Assembly (NCBI RefSeq): GCF_039962115.1
Contig: NZ_JAMPKJ010000007.1
Coordinates: forward strand, 85,574 to 149,573
Origin: Funiculus sociatus GB2-C1
GTDB lineage: Bacteria > Cyanobacteriota > Cyanobacteriia > Cyanobacteriales > FACHB-T130
Direction of reading: 5' to 3'
Length of the DNA: 64,000 nucleotides
The notes beneath the pieces are model-generated. The model ran no database searches and was not told where the DNA came from. It saw only the letters and a list, made by a program, of their open reading frames with translations. Every line of letters starts with the position of its first letter. Position 1 is the first letter of the stretch. A program made the position numbers and the translations under genes. Shown here piece after piece: positions 55,955 through 64,000 of this stretch.

Positions 55955-56002
55955 AAAATAATCCTATAAAAGTAAAGTACGCGGCGATTAGAAATTGCGA
56001 TT

Positions 56003-56058
56003 AGACAAACGAAGTCTGCGTAGGCGGACTTTATAACCCGCACAAGCGGGTTTTGTCT
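56003..56058. repeat. Repeat that folds as a three-way junction
   Basis: Three nested stems are perfect or nearly so: outer AGACAAA (56003-56009) with TTTGTCT (56052-56058); inner AAGTCTGC/GCGGACTT (56012-56031, one G-T wobble) with loop GTAG; inner ACCCGC/GCGGGT (56036-56051) with loop ACAA. It lies between truB and the hydrolase gene and has no coding capacity. Similar segments occur in many cyanobacterial intergenic regions, but I cannot show its copy number here. Confidence 0.7.
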
Positions 56059-56099
56059 GTATAGCCGCGTGACTCCATACGCTAGACAATTTATAAATT

Positions 56100-57935
56100 C
56101 TAAGGTGTTGCCTGTGGAGTTGGAGAAACCCTATTTTCTGTTCTCTGTCGCCTGTTAGTTCTCATATTCAACTGTTCTGCCGTCAGCGATTGAAGCAGAC
56201 TCAAAGGCAACACTTCTTGACTAATAGATTGAGCATATTGAGCATTCAGGTAACGCTGATAATCTGGCTCTCCAGCAACGTATGTTTTAAAAAAGGCAAG
56301 GCTCAATAGTTTCATATAGTCAAAAGCTATTTTCGGATCTGGCCCAATAACTGATACCGGAATCGGGATCACACCACCACTGGCAACTGATTCTGCCATA
56401 GTAGAAAAGTGGGTTCCTTCTTTGAGCAGAACCAGATACTTGTCTGGTGTAGTGAGCCAAGTAAAGGGAAGAATCTGTTCTGCTAAGGGTGGAGTGACAG
56501 TATCATTGCTGCTGGCAACGAACATCACCGGAACTTTGATATCAGCAAGCTCAGATTTTCCAAAGATGGTGCTAGTAACAGGGTTAATAGCGATCGCAGC
56601 TTTCACTCGCCCGTCCTGCAAATTATAATCAACTGGCGGCAGCTTGATTGCCCGACACTGAAGCAACAGCGACAGATTCAAAGTCTCATTCAATACCGGA
56701 CAATCTTTTTGCAGTTGCTCAAAATTAATTTCTGCCCCAGCCAGCGCCAAAGCCGTGTAACCTCCAAAAGACTGACCGATAACGCCGACCTGTTGCAAAT
56801 TGATTCGCCCTTGATACGTTGCTCCCAGTTGATCCAGCAAATACTTTACATCCAGAGGTCGGTCAACCGCCTCAGAAGGAGGGCCCGCCTCATTAGCCAG
56901 CCCGCTAAATAACTCTCGCACTCGTTCAGCATTACTACCTGGATGCTCCGGTACAGCAACCGCAAAGCCATAGGATGCCAAGTGTTCAGCTAAATAAGCA
57001 AACGAAGCGCGGTCATTTCCCAATCCGTGGGAAATCACAATTACGGGTGCTGAACGTCCGCTCAGTTGGGGTAAGTAAACATCAACCGCGTAAGCGCGAG
57101 AGCGGCTAAAGTCATTAAGAAGCAGTGTTTGCTTTTCCCATTTCAAAGGGCCTTGTTGTTGCAAATCCTGCCCTTGGCTGGAATTTAAGGATGTCGCCGT
57201 TGGTAACGGCGCAGATATCCTCTCATCTGATGGTGTAGTTGATGCTTCAGCGATCGCTTGCTGTTCCACCGATGCGATCGCTACCTGCGTTTCCCGAATC
57301 GCATTTGTCAAATCGCCAAGAATCTCAAAGCCACGCTCTGAATTGATCCGAACCGCGTAAGTCGGAAAATTCCGCAGCACATTCAGCAGCGTCAAGCCTT
57401 CCGGATCGGCCGCAGCTTGAATCAAAGCCGCTCGAATCGCATAAAAACCCGGTTGAAAAGCTTTCGTTTGGATAACCTCGCCCACCCGTCGCAGTATCAC
57501 TTCTCCCTGCGGCGTGTAGAGAAATTGTGCCACAGCTACAGGACTCACATCAGCGCGAGTTAGCAAAATATTTCGTAACTGCGCCAGCTGTTCGGGCTTT
57601 ATATACCTAGCATAAAAAGCTAAATCATCATTAATTTTGCCTTCCCTGGCATACACTTCCAAAGCCGAAACTGGCAGAGTCAACTGCAAAGGGCCTAAGG
57701 AAATAAATATTTGCTCAGCTCCCAACACGCGGCTAGGCATCGCCGCAATTATTGCAGGTATTGCTAACGCTAAAGATAAAATAAACTTTCTCGTTCCCAG
57801 GCTCTGCTTGGGAATGCCAACCGGGAGACTCCGCCTCGCCTCAAATCGAGGCTGAAACTGCCCTCCCCTGCAAGGCGAGAGTCCTACCAAGGACTGTCCC
57901 GGCTTAAGTGGATAGCCGTCCCTAAAATTCCTCAT
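56100..57935 (-). CDS. DUF1400-containing alpha/beta hydrolase, exported
   Basis: 611 residues from the ATG at 57935, which overlaps the upstream kinase by 14 bases; an earlier frame start at 58109 lies wholly inside the kinase and is rejected. The first 52 residues are encoded by repeat DNA, then a signal peptide (FILSLALAIPAIIAAMPSRVLGA) and a DUF1400 domain (about 75-200), then the hydrolase: VIVISHGLGND, GVIGQSFGGYTALALAGAE (nucleophile Ser in GQSFGG), late Asp (SSNDTVTPP) and His (EGTHFS). It likely acts in the periplasm on esters or lipids. The C-terminus is Arg/Thr-rich. Operon with the kinase/cyclase. Confidence 0.88.
   Translation of the reverse strand: MRNFRDGYPLKPGQSLVGLSPCRGGQFQPRFEARRSLPVGIPKQSLGTRKFILSLALAIPAIIAAMPSRVLGAEQIFISLGPLQLTLPVSALEVYAREGKINDDLAFYARYIKPEQLAQLRNILLTRADVSPVAVAQFLYTPQGEVILRRVGEVIQTKAFQPGFYAIRAALIQAAADPEGLTLLNVLRNFPTYAVRINSERGFEILGDLTNAIRETQVAIASVEQQAIAEASTTPSDERISAPLPTATSLNSSQGQDLQQQGPLKWEKQTLLLNDFSRSRAYAVDVYLPQLSGRSAPVIVISHGLGNDRASFAYLAEHLASYGFAVAVPEHPGSNAERVRELFSGLANEAGPPSEAVDRPLDVKYLLDQLGATYQGRINLQQVGVIGQSFGGYTALALAGAEINFEQLQKDCPVLNETLNLSLLLQCRAIKLPPVDYNLQDGRVKAAIAINPVTSTIFGKSELADIKVPVMFVASSNDTVTPPLAEQILPFTWLTTPDKYLVLLKEGTHFSTMAESVASGGVIPIPVSVIGPDPKIAFDYMKLLSLAFFKTYVAGEPDYQRYLNAQYAQSISQEVLPLSLLQSLTAEQLNMRTNRRQRTENRVSPTPQATP
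57788..57870. repeat. CGTTCCCAGG-type interspersed repeat within the start of the hydrolase gene
   Basis: CGTTCCCAGGCTCTGC and GGGAATGCC pair in part, followed by GGAGACTCCGCCTCGCC and a second palindrome (CCTCGCCTCAAATCGAGG). It encodes the extra N-terminal residues of the hydrolase. Related copies are at 30677 (as terminator) and 35618. Confidence 0.7.
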
Positions 57936-60900
57936 CAAAAGGCTCAACCCCGTGCCATCCTTCATCTGTCCCCCGCTTTTGCAATCTTTGACAACGTTTA
58001 ACATATAATCTAGCCGCTTTATCTTGGTTATTTTGCTGTAAAACATTACTAAAAACTTGCTCAGCTTCAGCAAACTTTTTACTGTAATAAAGATGAATGC
58101 CAAATTCAAAATGGCTTCTAGTTCCGCTTTTTACCTCTCTTATTTCCGCAGAATTACTATCAAAAACCTCAAAAACTGGCGATAAATCTTTGCGCCCTTT
58201 AATATTAACCCTATCTAAAAACCTATAATTATATTTTGTGGGATCTTCCAAACCAAGCAAAGTCTTTTCACTAATAATGATAGAAGCTCCGTAAACTTTG
58301 GTCAAATCTTCTAGGCGAGAAGCCAGATTCACCGCATCGGAAATCACCGTTCCTTCCATACGCTGTTCATCCCCAATCGTACCCAGCATCAAAGTACCGC
58401 TATGGATGCCAATGCCGATGGCTATGGGCGGAGAACCGTTTTTTATGAGTTCTACATTATATAGACTCACCTGTTTTTGCATTTCAATAGCTGCTTGCAA
58501 AGCGTCTTCAGCACTTTGCGGAAAAAGCGCCATCACTGCATCTCCAATATATTTATCAATAAAGCCGTTATTCTGGCGAATAACCGGGCTAACTCGACTT
58601 AAGTAAGAATTGATAAAATTAAAATTTTCTTTGGGCGACATTCCCTCAGAAAGAGTGGTAAAAGCGCGAATATCAGAAAAGAGAATTGTCATTTCTTTCT
58701 GTACTTGGTCGCCAAGTTGAACATTAACAATACTGTCTTCTCCCAATAAACTGATAAATTCATGGGGGACAAATCGCCTGTAAGCAATATTAATTTTAGA
58801 AAGTTCAATATGAGTTTTAATTCTAGCTAACAACTCATTTTTTGCCACAGGTTTAACCAAATAATCATTAGCGCCAGACTCAAATATTTCAATTACATTT
58901 GAAACCGTATTAGCAGATGTAACAATAAAAATCGGCAATTCATTAGCAGGAAAAGTTTTGCGAAGTTTTTTGCAAACTTCAAAACCAGACATTTTTGGCA
59001 TCATTACATCGAGCAATATCAGGTCAGGCTTCAAACCATTTTCAATTGCTTCTAGTGCTTCTATACCATCGCTAGCTTGAAAAACAGTATAATTTTCTAA
59101 AGATAAATAGTTAGTCAGTATCTGAAGATTAACCGGATCGTCCTCCACAATCAGGATGGTAAAATTGCCGGAAGAGACTTTCTTTTTAGGGGAAGAAGCA
59201 ACAGAAGTTTCACTTTTGGCAGGCAAGGGGCAATAGGGAAAAGGCAAATTTGAAGAATCTTGCCACTCGTTAGCTACTTGCCTCAACGCCAGCAATCCTA
59301 TGGGTATTCCCTTGGCGGTGGTACGCAGTTTGTAGACACTGTTTGCCTCTTGCTGGTAATTTGCTTTGAATGGAGGCGAAACTCCGTTCAGGGATTCATT
59401 CTTGTTTCCTATGCTAAGCTGTTCCTTTGGCTTAGGGTCTAGGTTCTGTGTAGATTGAACTTGAGACAGTGGCAGAGTAAAGGTAAACCGCGAACCTTTC
59501 CCTACAGTAGAATCTACGCGAATTGTGCCACTATGCAACTCTACCAGTTGTTTTGTAACAGCAAGGCGGATGCCCGTCCCCAAGTAACGTTTATTTGTCG
59601 ATTCTTCCGCAAATTCAAAAGCATCAAAAATTTTCTCCAGTTTATTTTCTGGGATACCGATACCAGTATCAGAAACTGTAATAGCTAGCATTAGCGGCTG
59701 GGGACTGGGGACTGGGGACTGGGGAAGAATCGAACCAATCACCAATCCCCTATCCCCAGCCCTAATGCTAGCTGAAACTTCTATAACACCGGATTCTGTA
59801 AATTTAATCGCATTGCAGACTAGGTTATACAAAATTTGCTGCACTCGATTTTCGTCAGCTTCTACCAGTGGGACGGCTGGATCGATTTGATTAATTAACT
59901 GCAAAGATTTGTTTGCTGTGAGGGGTTTGGAGAGTGCTAAAACAATATCGGTGACTTCTCGCATTCCCACAGGTTTGATTTTCAGTTCCAGCGTTTTGTG
60001 CTTTAGTTTTTCCAAATCAACAATATCATTTACCATGTTTGCCAGTCGCTGACTGCTTTGTACAATCATGTATAAATTTTGCTTTTGGATTTCTGATAGC
60101 TGCCCAGCGGCTCCATCTAGCATAGACTCGGCAATGCCGATTATTCCATCTAAAGGTGTTTGCAGTTCGTGGGAAGTATTGATTAGAAACTCATCTTTAA
60201 GTTGATTTATTTGTAACAATGTTTTATTTTTTAATTCCAGATTTTGGGCATAATCGTGGATTTCAGCTACCATCGAATTAAAGGCATCAGCTAGCAGTCC
60301 CAACTCGTCTTTACTTTGAACATCAATAAATATGTCAAAGTTGCGATCGCGTACTTTTTCCGCGCCTTCGCGTAATTTATCAATCGGGTGTCCCAGCCAA
60401 CGCGCCAGTAAAAATGCTATTAACAGTGAAAGAAGAAAACTACTACTAATAATAGTAAGATAGATATAGCGCAATCTCTGTACCTGATTTGCTTCGATTC
60501 TCCCGTCGTACTCTAATCCCATAACTGCGATGACTTTCCCATCTTCATCTTTAATCGGAATAGCTGCTGTCAGGAATTGTCCCCATCTATCTGTGTAAAA
60601 CTTTTTTCCCGCTTGTGGTTTCCCATCAAAAGCTTTTTGCAGTTCTTCTTGCTTAGTTGCGTATAACTGACCAATAATTTTTCCTTTTTTGTCTTGGCTT
60701 TCTTCGCGATCGGTATCGGCAATAAACTTTACCACATCACCATTTTGTGATTTCCCTACTTTAACTATAAGAGAAGTTGATTTTATTAACGGTATATCAG
60801 ATGTATCTTCTGTTAATTCCTTAAAAAATGTCAGAGGATATACTTTTTCACTGCTACTTTTTTGAATGTTTTTCAAGACTTGCATAATGTCTTGGAAGTC

Positions 60901-61215
60901 CTGAGACTGCATATATTTTTGGGCAATCTCCGGTGGCAATGATTCGGCAGTATCTCCTGGTTTTAGCTGGGTAATTATCTCTTCTATGGGAAGAGAATCT
61001 CGCTCGATAGCCAAACTTAGCCGTTGAATCTTTTTTTTGTCTTCATCATCAACTAAAAAGGCAGCAGATCGGCCTACATCTCTAAGCCGTTCTGCCATTT
61101 GATTTAAAACAATCTGTTTGGTCTTAGCATAATAAAAATAGACGCTAGTGCTAGTAACCCCTACCGACAGAATCGAGATAGCCATTCCTATCTTCAAAGC
61201 AAAGGGAAATCTCAT
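57922..61215 (-). CDS. Hybrid histidine kinase - receiver - adenylate cyclase
   Basis: 1097 residues. Two membrane helices (about 8-30 and 250-272) border a periplasmic sensor. Then HAMP (273-325), HisKA (His349, NTSHELQTP), HATPase (G2 is GTGIRLAV rather than GTGLGLAI), a receiver (Asp736, LILLDVMMPK), and a class III nucleotide cyclase (EMTILFSDIRAF... DKYIGDAVMALF; metal Asps present, Lys as for ATP). It likely makes cAMP after phosphorelay or direct signal input. An 8-kDa-like tail with TPR-like helices ends the protein. A heptad-derived insertion (about 483-506) lies in the ATPase domain. The stop overlaps the hydrolase start. Confidence 0.92.
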   Translation of the reverse strand: MRFPFALKIGMAISILSVGVTSTSVYFYYAKTKQIVLNQMAERLRDVGRSAAFLVDDEDKKKIQRLSLAIERDSLPIEEIITQLKPGDTAESLPPEIAQKYMQSQDFQDIMQVLKNIQKSSSEKVYPLTFFKELTEDTSDIPLIKSTSLIVKVGKSQNGDVVKFIADTDREESQDKKGKIIGQLYATKQEELQKAFDGKPQAGKKFYTDRWGQFLTAAIPIKDEDGKVIAVMGLEYDGRIEANQVQRLRYIYLTIISSSFLLSLLIAFLLARWLGHPIDKLREGAEKVRDRNFDIFIDVQSKDELGLLADAFNSMVAEIHDYAQNLELKNKTLLQINQLKDEFLINTSHELQTPLDGIIGIAESMLDGAAGQLSEIQKQNLYMIVQSSQRLANMVNDIVDLEKLKHKTLELKIKPVGMREVTDIVLALSKPLTANKSLQLINQIDPAVPLVEADENRVQQILYNLVCNAIKFTESGVIEVSASIRAGDRGLVIGSILPQSPVPSPQPLMLAITVSDTGIGIPENKLEKIFDAFEFAEESTNKRYLGTGIRLAVTKQLVELHSGTIRVDSTVGKGSRFTFTLPLSQVQSTQNLDPKPKEQLSIGNKNESLNGVSPPFKANYQQEANSVYKLRTTAKGIPIGLLALRQVANEWQDSSNLPFPYCPLPAKSETSVASSPKKKVSSGNFTILIVEDDPVNLQILTNYLSLENYTVFQASDGIEALEAIENGLKPDLILLDVMMPKMSGFEVCKKLRKTFPANELPIFIVTSANTVSNVIEIFESGANDYLVKPVAKNELLARIKTHIELSKINIAYRRFVPHEFISLLGEDSIVNVQLGDQVQKEMTILFSDIRAFTTLSEGMSPKENFNFINSYLSRVSPVIRQNNGFIDKYIGDAVMALFPQSAEDALQAAIEMQKQVSLYNVELIKNGSPPIAIGIGIHSGTLMLGTIGDEQRMEGTVISDAVNLASRLEDLTKVYGASIIISEKTLLGLEDPTKYNYRFLDRVNIKGRKDLSPVFEVFDSNSAEIREVKSGTRSHFEFGIHLYYSKKFAEAEQVFSNVLQQNNQDKAARLYVKRCQRLQKRGTDEGWHGVEPFDEEF
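59698..59724. repeat. GGGGACT heptads inside the cyclase-kinase HATPase domain
   Basis: Three exact GGGGACT units and a partial fourth. Read in frame on the minus strand they give a Pro/Ser-rich loop (SPVPSP) in residues about 498-506. The same unit is found at 31441 (intergenic). Confidence 0.9.
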
Positions 61216-62009
61216 AACGCTATCCCATAAAATTTAGAATTATTTGAAAAGTATAATTAGGTTTCAAAACTAGCCTGTTATAAGCTGTCACGTATTTTAA
61301 TTGTCATATTAACTAAGCGTTTTTCTCCTTCGTCCGGTTTTTATTGCCCGTTGCCACTGACTGCGGACAATAAACCTCTTTCCCTAGCCTATATTTAGTC
61401 CTCTTAAATGCACAACAGCTTAGTAAATAAACTTCAATTATTAAATTGATATATTAAAAATTCTATGCGTAACAGACCTAATCGACAATATTTCAGCTTG
61501 TTAATTATTGCAACCATTTTTTTAACCAAGGTAAATAAGCTGAGGATTAGGGCAGTTTTTTGTTGATGGTAGAAACTCAAGCTAATCGCGACTGTAGCAA
61601 CGCTTTTATTGTGGTTGATTTTGTTTTTCTTGTATTTTATATTCCTCAGTCAATCGATTTGGGATTTTGCAGAGGTCGGAATTTTTGGGCAGATGCGTCT
61701 TCGCTATCGATTTTGGATTGTTTTTCTCGTTACCAGTAAGAGACGGAGAACGCGCGTTAGGGAGGCGATCGCTTCCTCAACAACTAGAAACAGCACCGCT
61801 TACACTAACCAATTCTCAGCATTCCCAGCCAGAGACTCTTAACCAGAGACTCACAGAACTGATTCGATAAAAATCTGGTAGGGTTTTAAAACGGTATAAA
61901 TAACACCAAGCTGAGTCAAGACGGCGCGATACGTTGGTACTCACCGAAGCCGGTTCTGCGAGAGCAGAGGCTCCTGCTACGTATTTCACTTTAATCATCG
62001 GGTATAAAC
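61216..62009. other. Long intergenic region upstream of argF
   Basis: 794 bases, AT-rich, divergent between the kinase/cyclase and argF genes. Short frames in it (such as 61609-61842) are low-complexity and unsupported. It presumably holds both promoters. No ArgR-like operator or leader was recognised. Confidence 0.35.
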
Positions 62010-62930
62010 ATGGAAGCATTGAAAGGACGAGATTTACTGAGCCTGGCAGACCTCAGTTCTGAGGAAATTAAGGAACTTTTGCATCTGGCAGCTGGGCTGA
62101 AGTCCCATACAGTGAATCTGCGATGCAATAAGGTGCTGGGGTTGTTGTTTTACAAGGCTTCTACACGCACTCGCGTCAGCTTTTCGGTGGCGATGTACCA
62201 ACTAGGCGGTCAGGTGATAGACCTTAATCCTAACGTTACTCAGGTGAGCCGGGGGGAACCGTTGGCGGATACGGCGCGGGTGTTGGATCGATATTTGAAT
62301 ATCCTGGCGATTCGGACGTTTAAGCAGGAGGATCTACAAGCCTTTGCTAATTATGCCAAGATTCCGATTATTAATGCTTTGTCGGATTTAGAGCATCCCT
62401 GTCAGGTTTTGGCTGATTTGTTAACGCTTCAGGAGTGTTTTGGGAGTCTAGCTGGGCTGACTTTGACTTATCTGGGAGATGGCAATAATATGGCTAACTC
62501 GCTGCTTTTGGGTGGCGCGCTGGTGGGGATGAATGTAAGAATTGCGACACCACAGCAGTATCAACCGGATGCGACAGTTGTAGAGCAGGCGAAGAAAATT
62601 GCAGGCGATCGCGCTGAGGTTACAATTACTAACGACCCCGAAGCAGCAGCTAAAGGCGCTCACGTGCTTTATACCGATGTCTGGGCAAGTATGGGACAAG
62701 AGGATGAAGCTAATGCTCGAATTCCAGTTTTTCAACCTTACCAGGTAAACGATGAACTGTTGAGTATTGCCGATCCTAGTGCAATTGTGCTGCACTGTTT
62801 ACCAGCTCATCGGGGAGAAGAAATTACTGATGAGGTGATGGAAGGTGAAAAGTCGCGGGTTTGGGATCAGGCGGAAAATCGAATGCACGCTCAAAAAGCT
62901 TTGTTAGTCAGTCTCTTGGGCGCAGATTGA
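62010..62930 (+). CDS. argF: Ornithine carbamoyltransferase
   Basis: 306 residues. Carbamoyl-phosphate motif STRTR (51-55), HPCQ (about 129-132), and ornithine loop HCLPAHRGEE (about 262-271). It makes citrulline from ornithine and carbamoyl phosphate. Motifs complete. It is followed by lexA in the same direction after 125 bases containing an SOS box, so lexA has its own promoter. Confidence 0.96.
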   Translation: MEALKGRDLLSLADLSSEEIKELLHLAAGLKSHTVNLRCNKVLGLLFYKASTRTRVSFSVAMYQLGGQVIDLNPNVTQVSRGEPLADTARVLDRYLNILAIRTFKQEDLQAFANYAKIPIINALSDLEHPCQVLADLLTLQECFGSLAGLTLTYLGDGNNMANSLLLGGALVGMNVRIATPQQYQPDATVVEQAKKIAGDRAEVTITNDPEAAAKGAHVLYTDVWASMGQEDEANARIPVFQPYQVNDELLSIADPSAIVLHCLPAHRGEEITDEVMEGEKSRVWDQAENRMHAQKALLVSLLGAD

Positions 62931-63005
62931 TTGCGGATAATGGAATCATTCCTAATTGGTAATTGTGCAAACGCCATTAACTACTAGACAGACGCAAGTT
63001 TTAGT

Positions 63006-63019
63006 AGTACGAATGTTCT
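63006..63019 (+). promoter_or_regulatory. SOS (LexA) box upstream of lexA
   Basis: AGTACGAATGTTCT fits the cyanobacterial LexA consensus RGTAC-N3-DGTWCB at every position. It lies 37 bases before the lexA ATG. A TATAGG-like -10 (about 63019-63024) would overlap the box edge, so binding would block transcription. Autoregulation of lexA is inferred. Confidence 0.85.
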
Positions 63020-63055
63020 ATAGGACGTACATTACTAATTCCGTTAGTTTGTTTT

Positions 63056-63694
63056 ATGGAATCTCTCACTGATGCTCAGCAACAACTTTATGATTGGCTG
63101 GTGGATTACATTGGTCAACATCAACACGCGCCTTCAATTCGGCAGATGATGCTGGCGATGAAACTAAAGTCACCAGCGCCAGTTCAGAGCCGCCTGGAAC
63201 ATTTGCGTGCGAAAGGTTATATCGATTGGGCGGAGGGAAAAGCGCGCACAATTAGGATTGTCCGTGGTGGGAATGGAGTGCCAGTTTTGGGAGCGATCGC
63301 TGCTGGCGGTCTTGTAGAACCCTTCACCGACACTGTAGAGCATCTGGATATATCTGACTTATTCCGTCAGCCAGATTATTTTGCTCTCCGCGTGGTGGGA
63401 GACAGCATGATAGAAGACCAAATTGCCGAAGGTGATATGGTCATTATGCGACCCGTACCAGAGCCAGATCGGGTAAAAAATGGCACCATTGTCGCGGCGC
63501 GAGTGGAAGGAGTCGGCACAACGTTAAAACGCTATCACCGCCAGGGAGAGCAGATTACGCTTAAACCAGCTAATCCCAAATACGACCCGATTAAGGTGAA
63601 GGCAACTAGCGTTCAGGTGCAGGGTGTGTTAGTGGGTGTCTGGCGCGGCTGTGAAGCTACTACGAAATCGACATCTCGAAGGCGATCGCATTAA
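63056..63694 (+). CDS. lexA: LexA repressor
   Basis: 212 residues. N-terminal winged helix (1-70; PSIRQMMLAMKLKSPAPVQSRLEHL) and C-terminal S24 protease domain. The self-cleavage site is intact, Ala83-Gly84 in AIAAGG, with the catalytic Ser117 (GDSMIED) and Lys158 (TTLKRY). Some cyanobacterial LexA homologs have lost these; this one keeps them, so an SOS-like switch by RecA-stimulated cleavage is plausible. The C-terminus has a Arg/Lys-rich tail (TTKSTSRRRSH). Preceded by an SOS box. Confidence 0.95.
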   Translation: MESLTDAQQQLYDWLVDYIGQHQHAPSIRQMMLAMKLKSPAPVQSRLEHLRAKGYIDWAEGKARTIRIVRGGNGVPVLGAIAAGGLVEPFTDTVEHLDISDLFRQPDYFALRVVGDSMIEDQIAEGDMVIMRPVPEPDRVKNGTIVAARVEGVGTTLKRYHRQGEQITLKPANPKYDPIKVKATSVQVQGVLVGVWRGCEATTKSTSRRRSH

Positions 63695-64000
63695 CCAAGG
63701 CGCTACTTTTCCGGAAAAGGCTTCTCTCTATGGGATGATGACACAATACAAAAGAGTCATAACTCATTAGTTTTAAGTTGTTAGTCATTAGTCCGTTGGA
63801 GTTGGAAAGTTGGAAAGTTGTTATAACCTGACAACGTTTCAAGCTTTAAACTTGACAGCTCTTTTCTGACTAATGACTAGAGACTAACGCTCTTTCATCA
63901 CTCTAGGCAGAGGAAAATAAGAAACCTGGCTCTGACACAGTGGTGGGAACGGCTCCTCTCAATAAATTCATCAACCCAATCAGTCGCTCAAAGCCTACAG
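63695..64000. other. Right-edge region after lexA; possible C-terminal end of a minus-strand gene
   Basis: 306 bases. A GTTGGAAA-type short repeat (about 63798-63823) and AT-rich DNA follow lexA. On the minus strand a frame is open from 64000 to a TAG at 63903-63905, encoding ...LRGAVPTTVSEPGFLFSSA; it could be the 3' end of a gene or of a repeat. Nothing more can be said without the adjacent sequence. Confidence 0.3.

Noticed and set aside
61609..61870. Two overlapping frames before argF
   Set aside because: Low complexity, no ribosome site, no similarity to any family.
1..64000. tRNA, rRNA, riboswitch and NtcA sites
   Set aside because: No T-arm-like GTTCGANNC with matching stems, no rRNA motifs, no riboswitch core, and no GTA-N8-TAC at suitable promoters were found by eye; a covariance search would be more sensitive.

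Overview
This window is chromosomal DNA of a cyanobacterium, most likely a filamentous, repeat-rich one of the Oscillatoriales/Coleofasciculales kind (lineage is inferred, not tested). The evidence is dense HIP1 octamers (GCGATCGC) throughout, an NDH-1 subunit of the photosynthetic type (ndhD), a cytochrome b6f PetL-like peptide, the cyanobacterial argF-lexA neighbourhood, a cyanobacterial SOS box, and many heptanucleotide tandem repeats in intergenic DNA.

Layout. 1-6.7 kb: a leftward operon of four paralogous NMT1/SsuA-type lipoprotein binding proteins ending in a membrane histidine kinase (cut by the window edge), with no ABC permease or ATPase. 7.2-8.6 kb: a small Cys-containing protein, a periplasmic retropepsin-like protease and a decayed Rpn nuclease fragment. 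8.6-12.1 kb: an ion cluster (2TM K+ channel with RCK domain, a soluble TrkA-like protein, a CPA1 Na+/H+ antiporter). 12.4-19 kb: argD, clpS, membrane and hydrolase genes, a 92-bp MITE-like repeat and a secreted FAD oxidoreductase. 19.3-23.5 kb: a DUF4142 protein with low-complexity tails, then a two-gene P-loop ATPase plus TPR module. 23.6-33.1 kb: DUF4870, lnt, gyrA, a truncated ClC, a histone-deacetylase-like hydrolase, small conserved unknowns and petL. 33.2-37.6 kb: aroB, a UGT-type glycosyltransferase, ndhD. 37.9-38.8 kb: a complete IS1-family element with an 8-bp target duplication and a frameshifted transposase. 39-44.7 kb: two sensor kinases. 45-56 kb: yciH/SUI1, trpB, a CAP lipoprotein, RNase D, a rhodanese without Cys, DUF760, scpB, an ABC ATPase, small unknowns, an S9 peptidase, truB. 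56.1-61.2 kb: an operon of a hybrid kinase-receiver-adenylate cyclase and a DUF1400 alpha/beta hydrolase. 62-63.7 kb: argF and lexA with an SOS box.

How it fits together. Housekeeping genes (argD, argF, aroB, trpB, gyrA, lexA, truB, scpB, lnt, ndhD, petL) are interspersed with signalling genes (four histidine kinases, one with a cyclase). The least ordinary units are the binding-protein/kinase operon, the ATPase/TPR pair (resembling STAND-type conflict or signalling modules), and the way short intergenic repeats have entered coding sequences: heptads lie at the same place in the ATPase domain of two different kinases, and other repeats lie in lnt and at the N-terminus of the DUF1400 hydrolase. 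No tRNA, rRNA or CRISPR array was seen.
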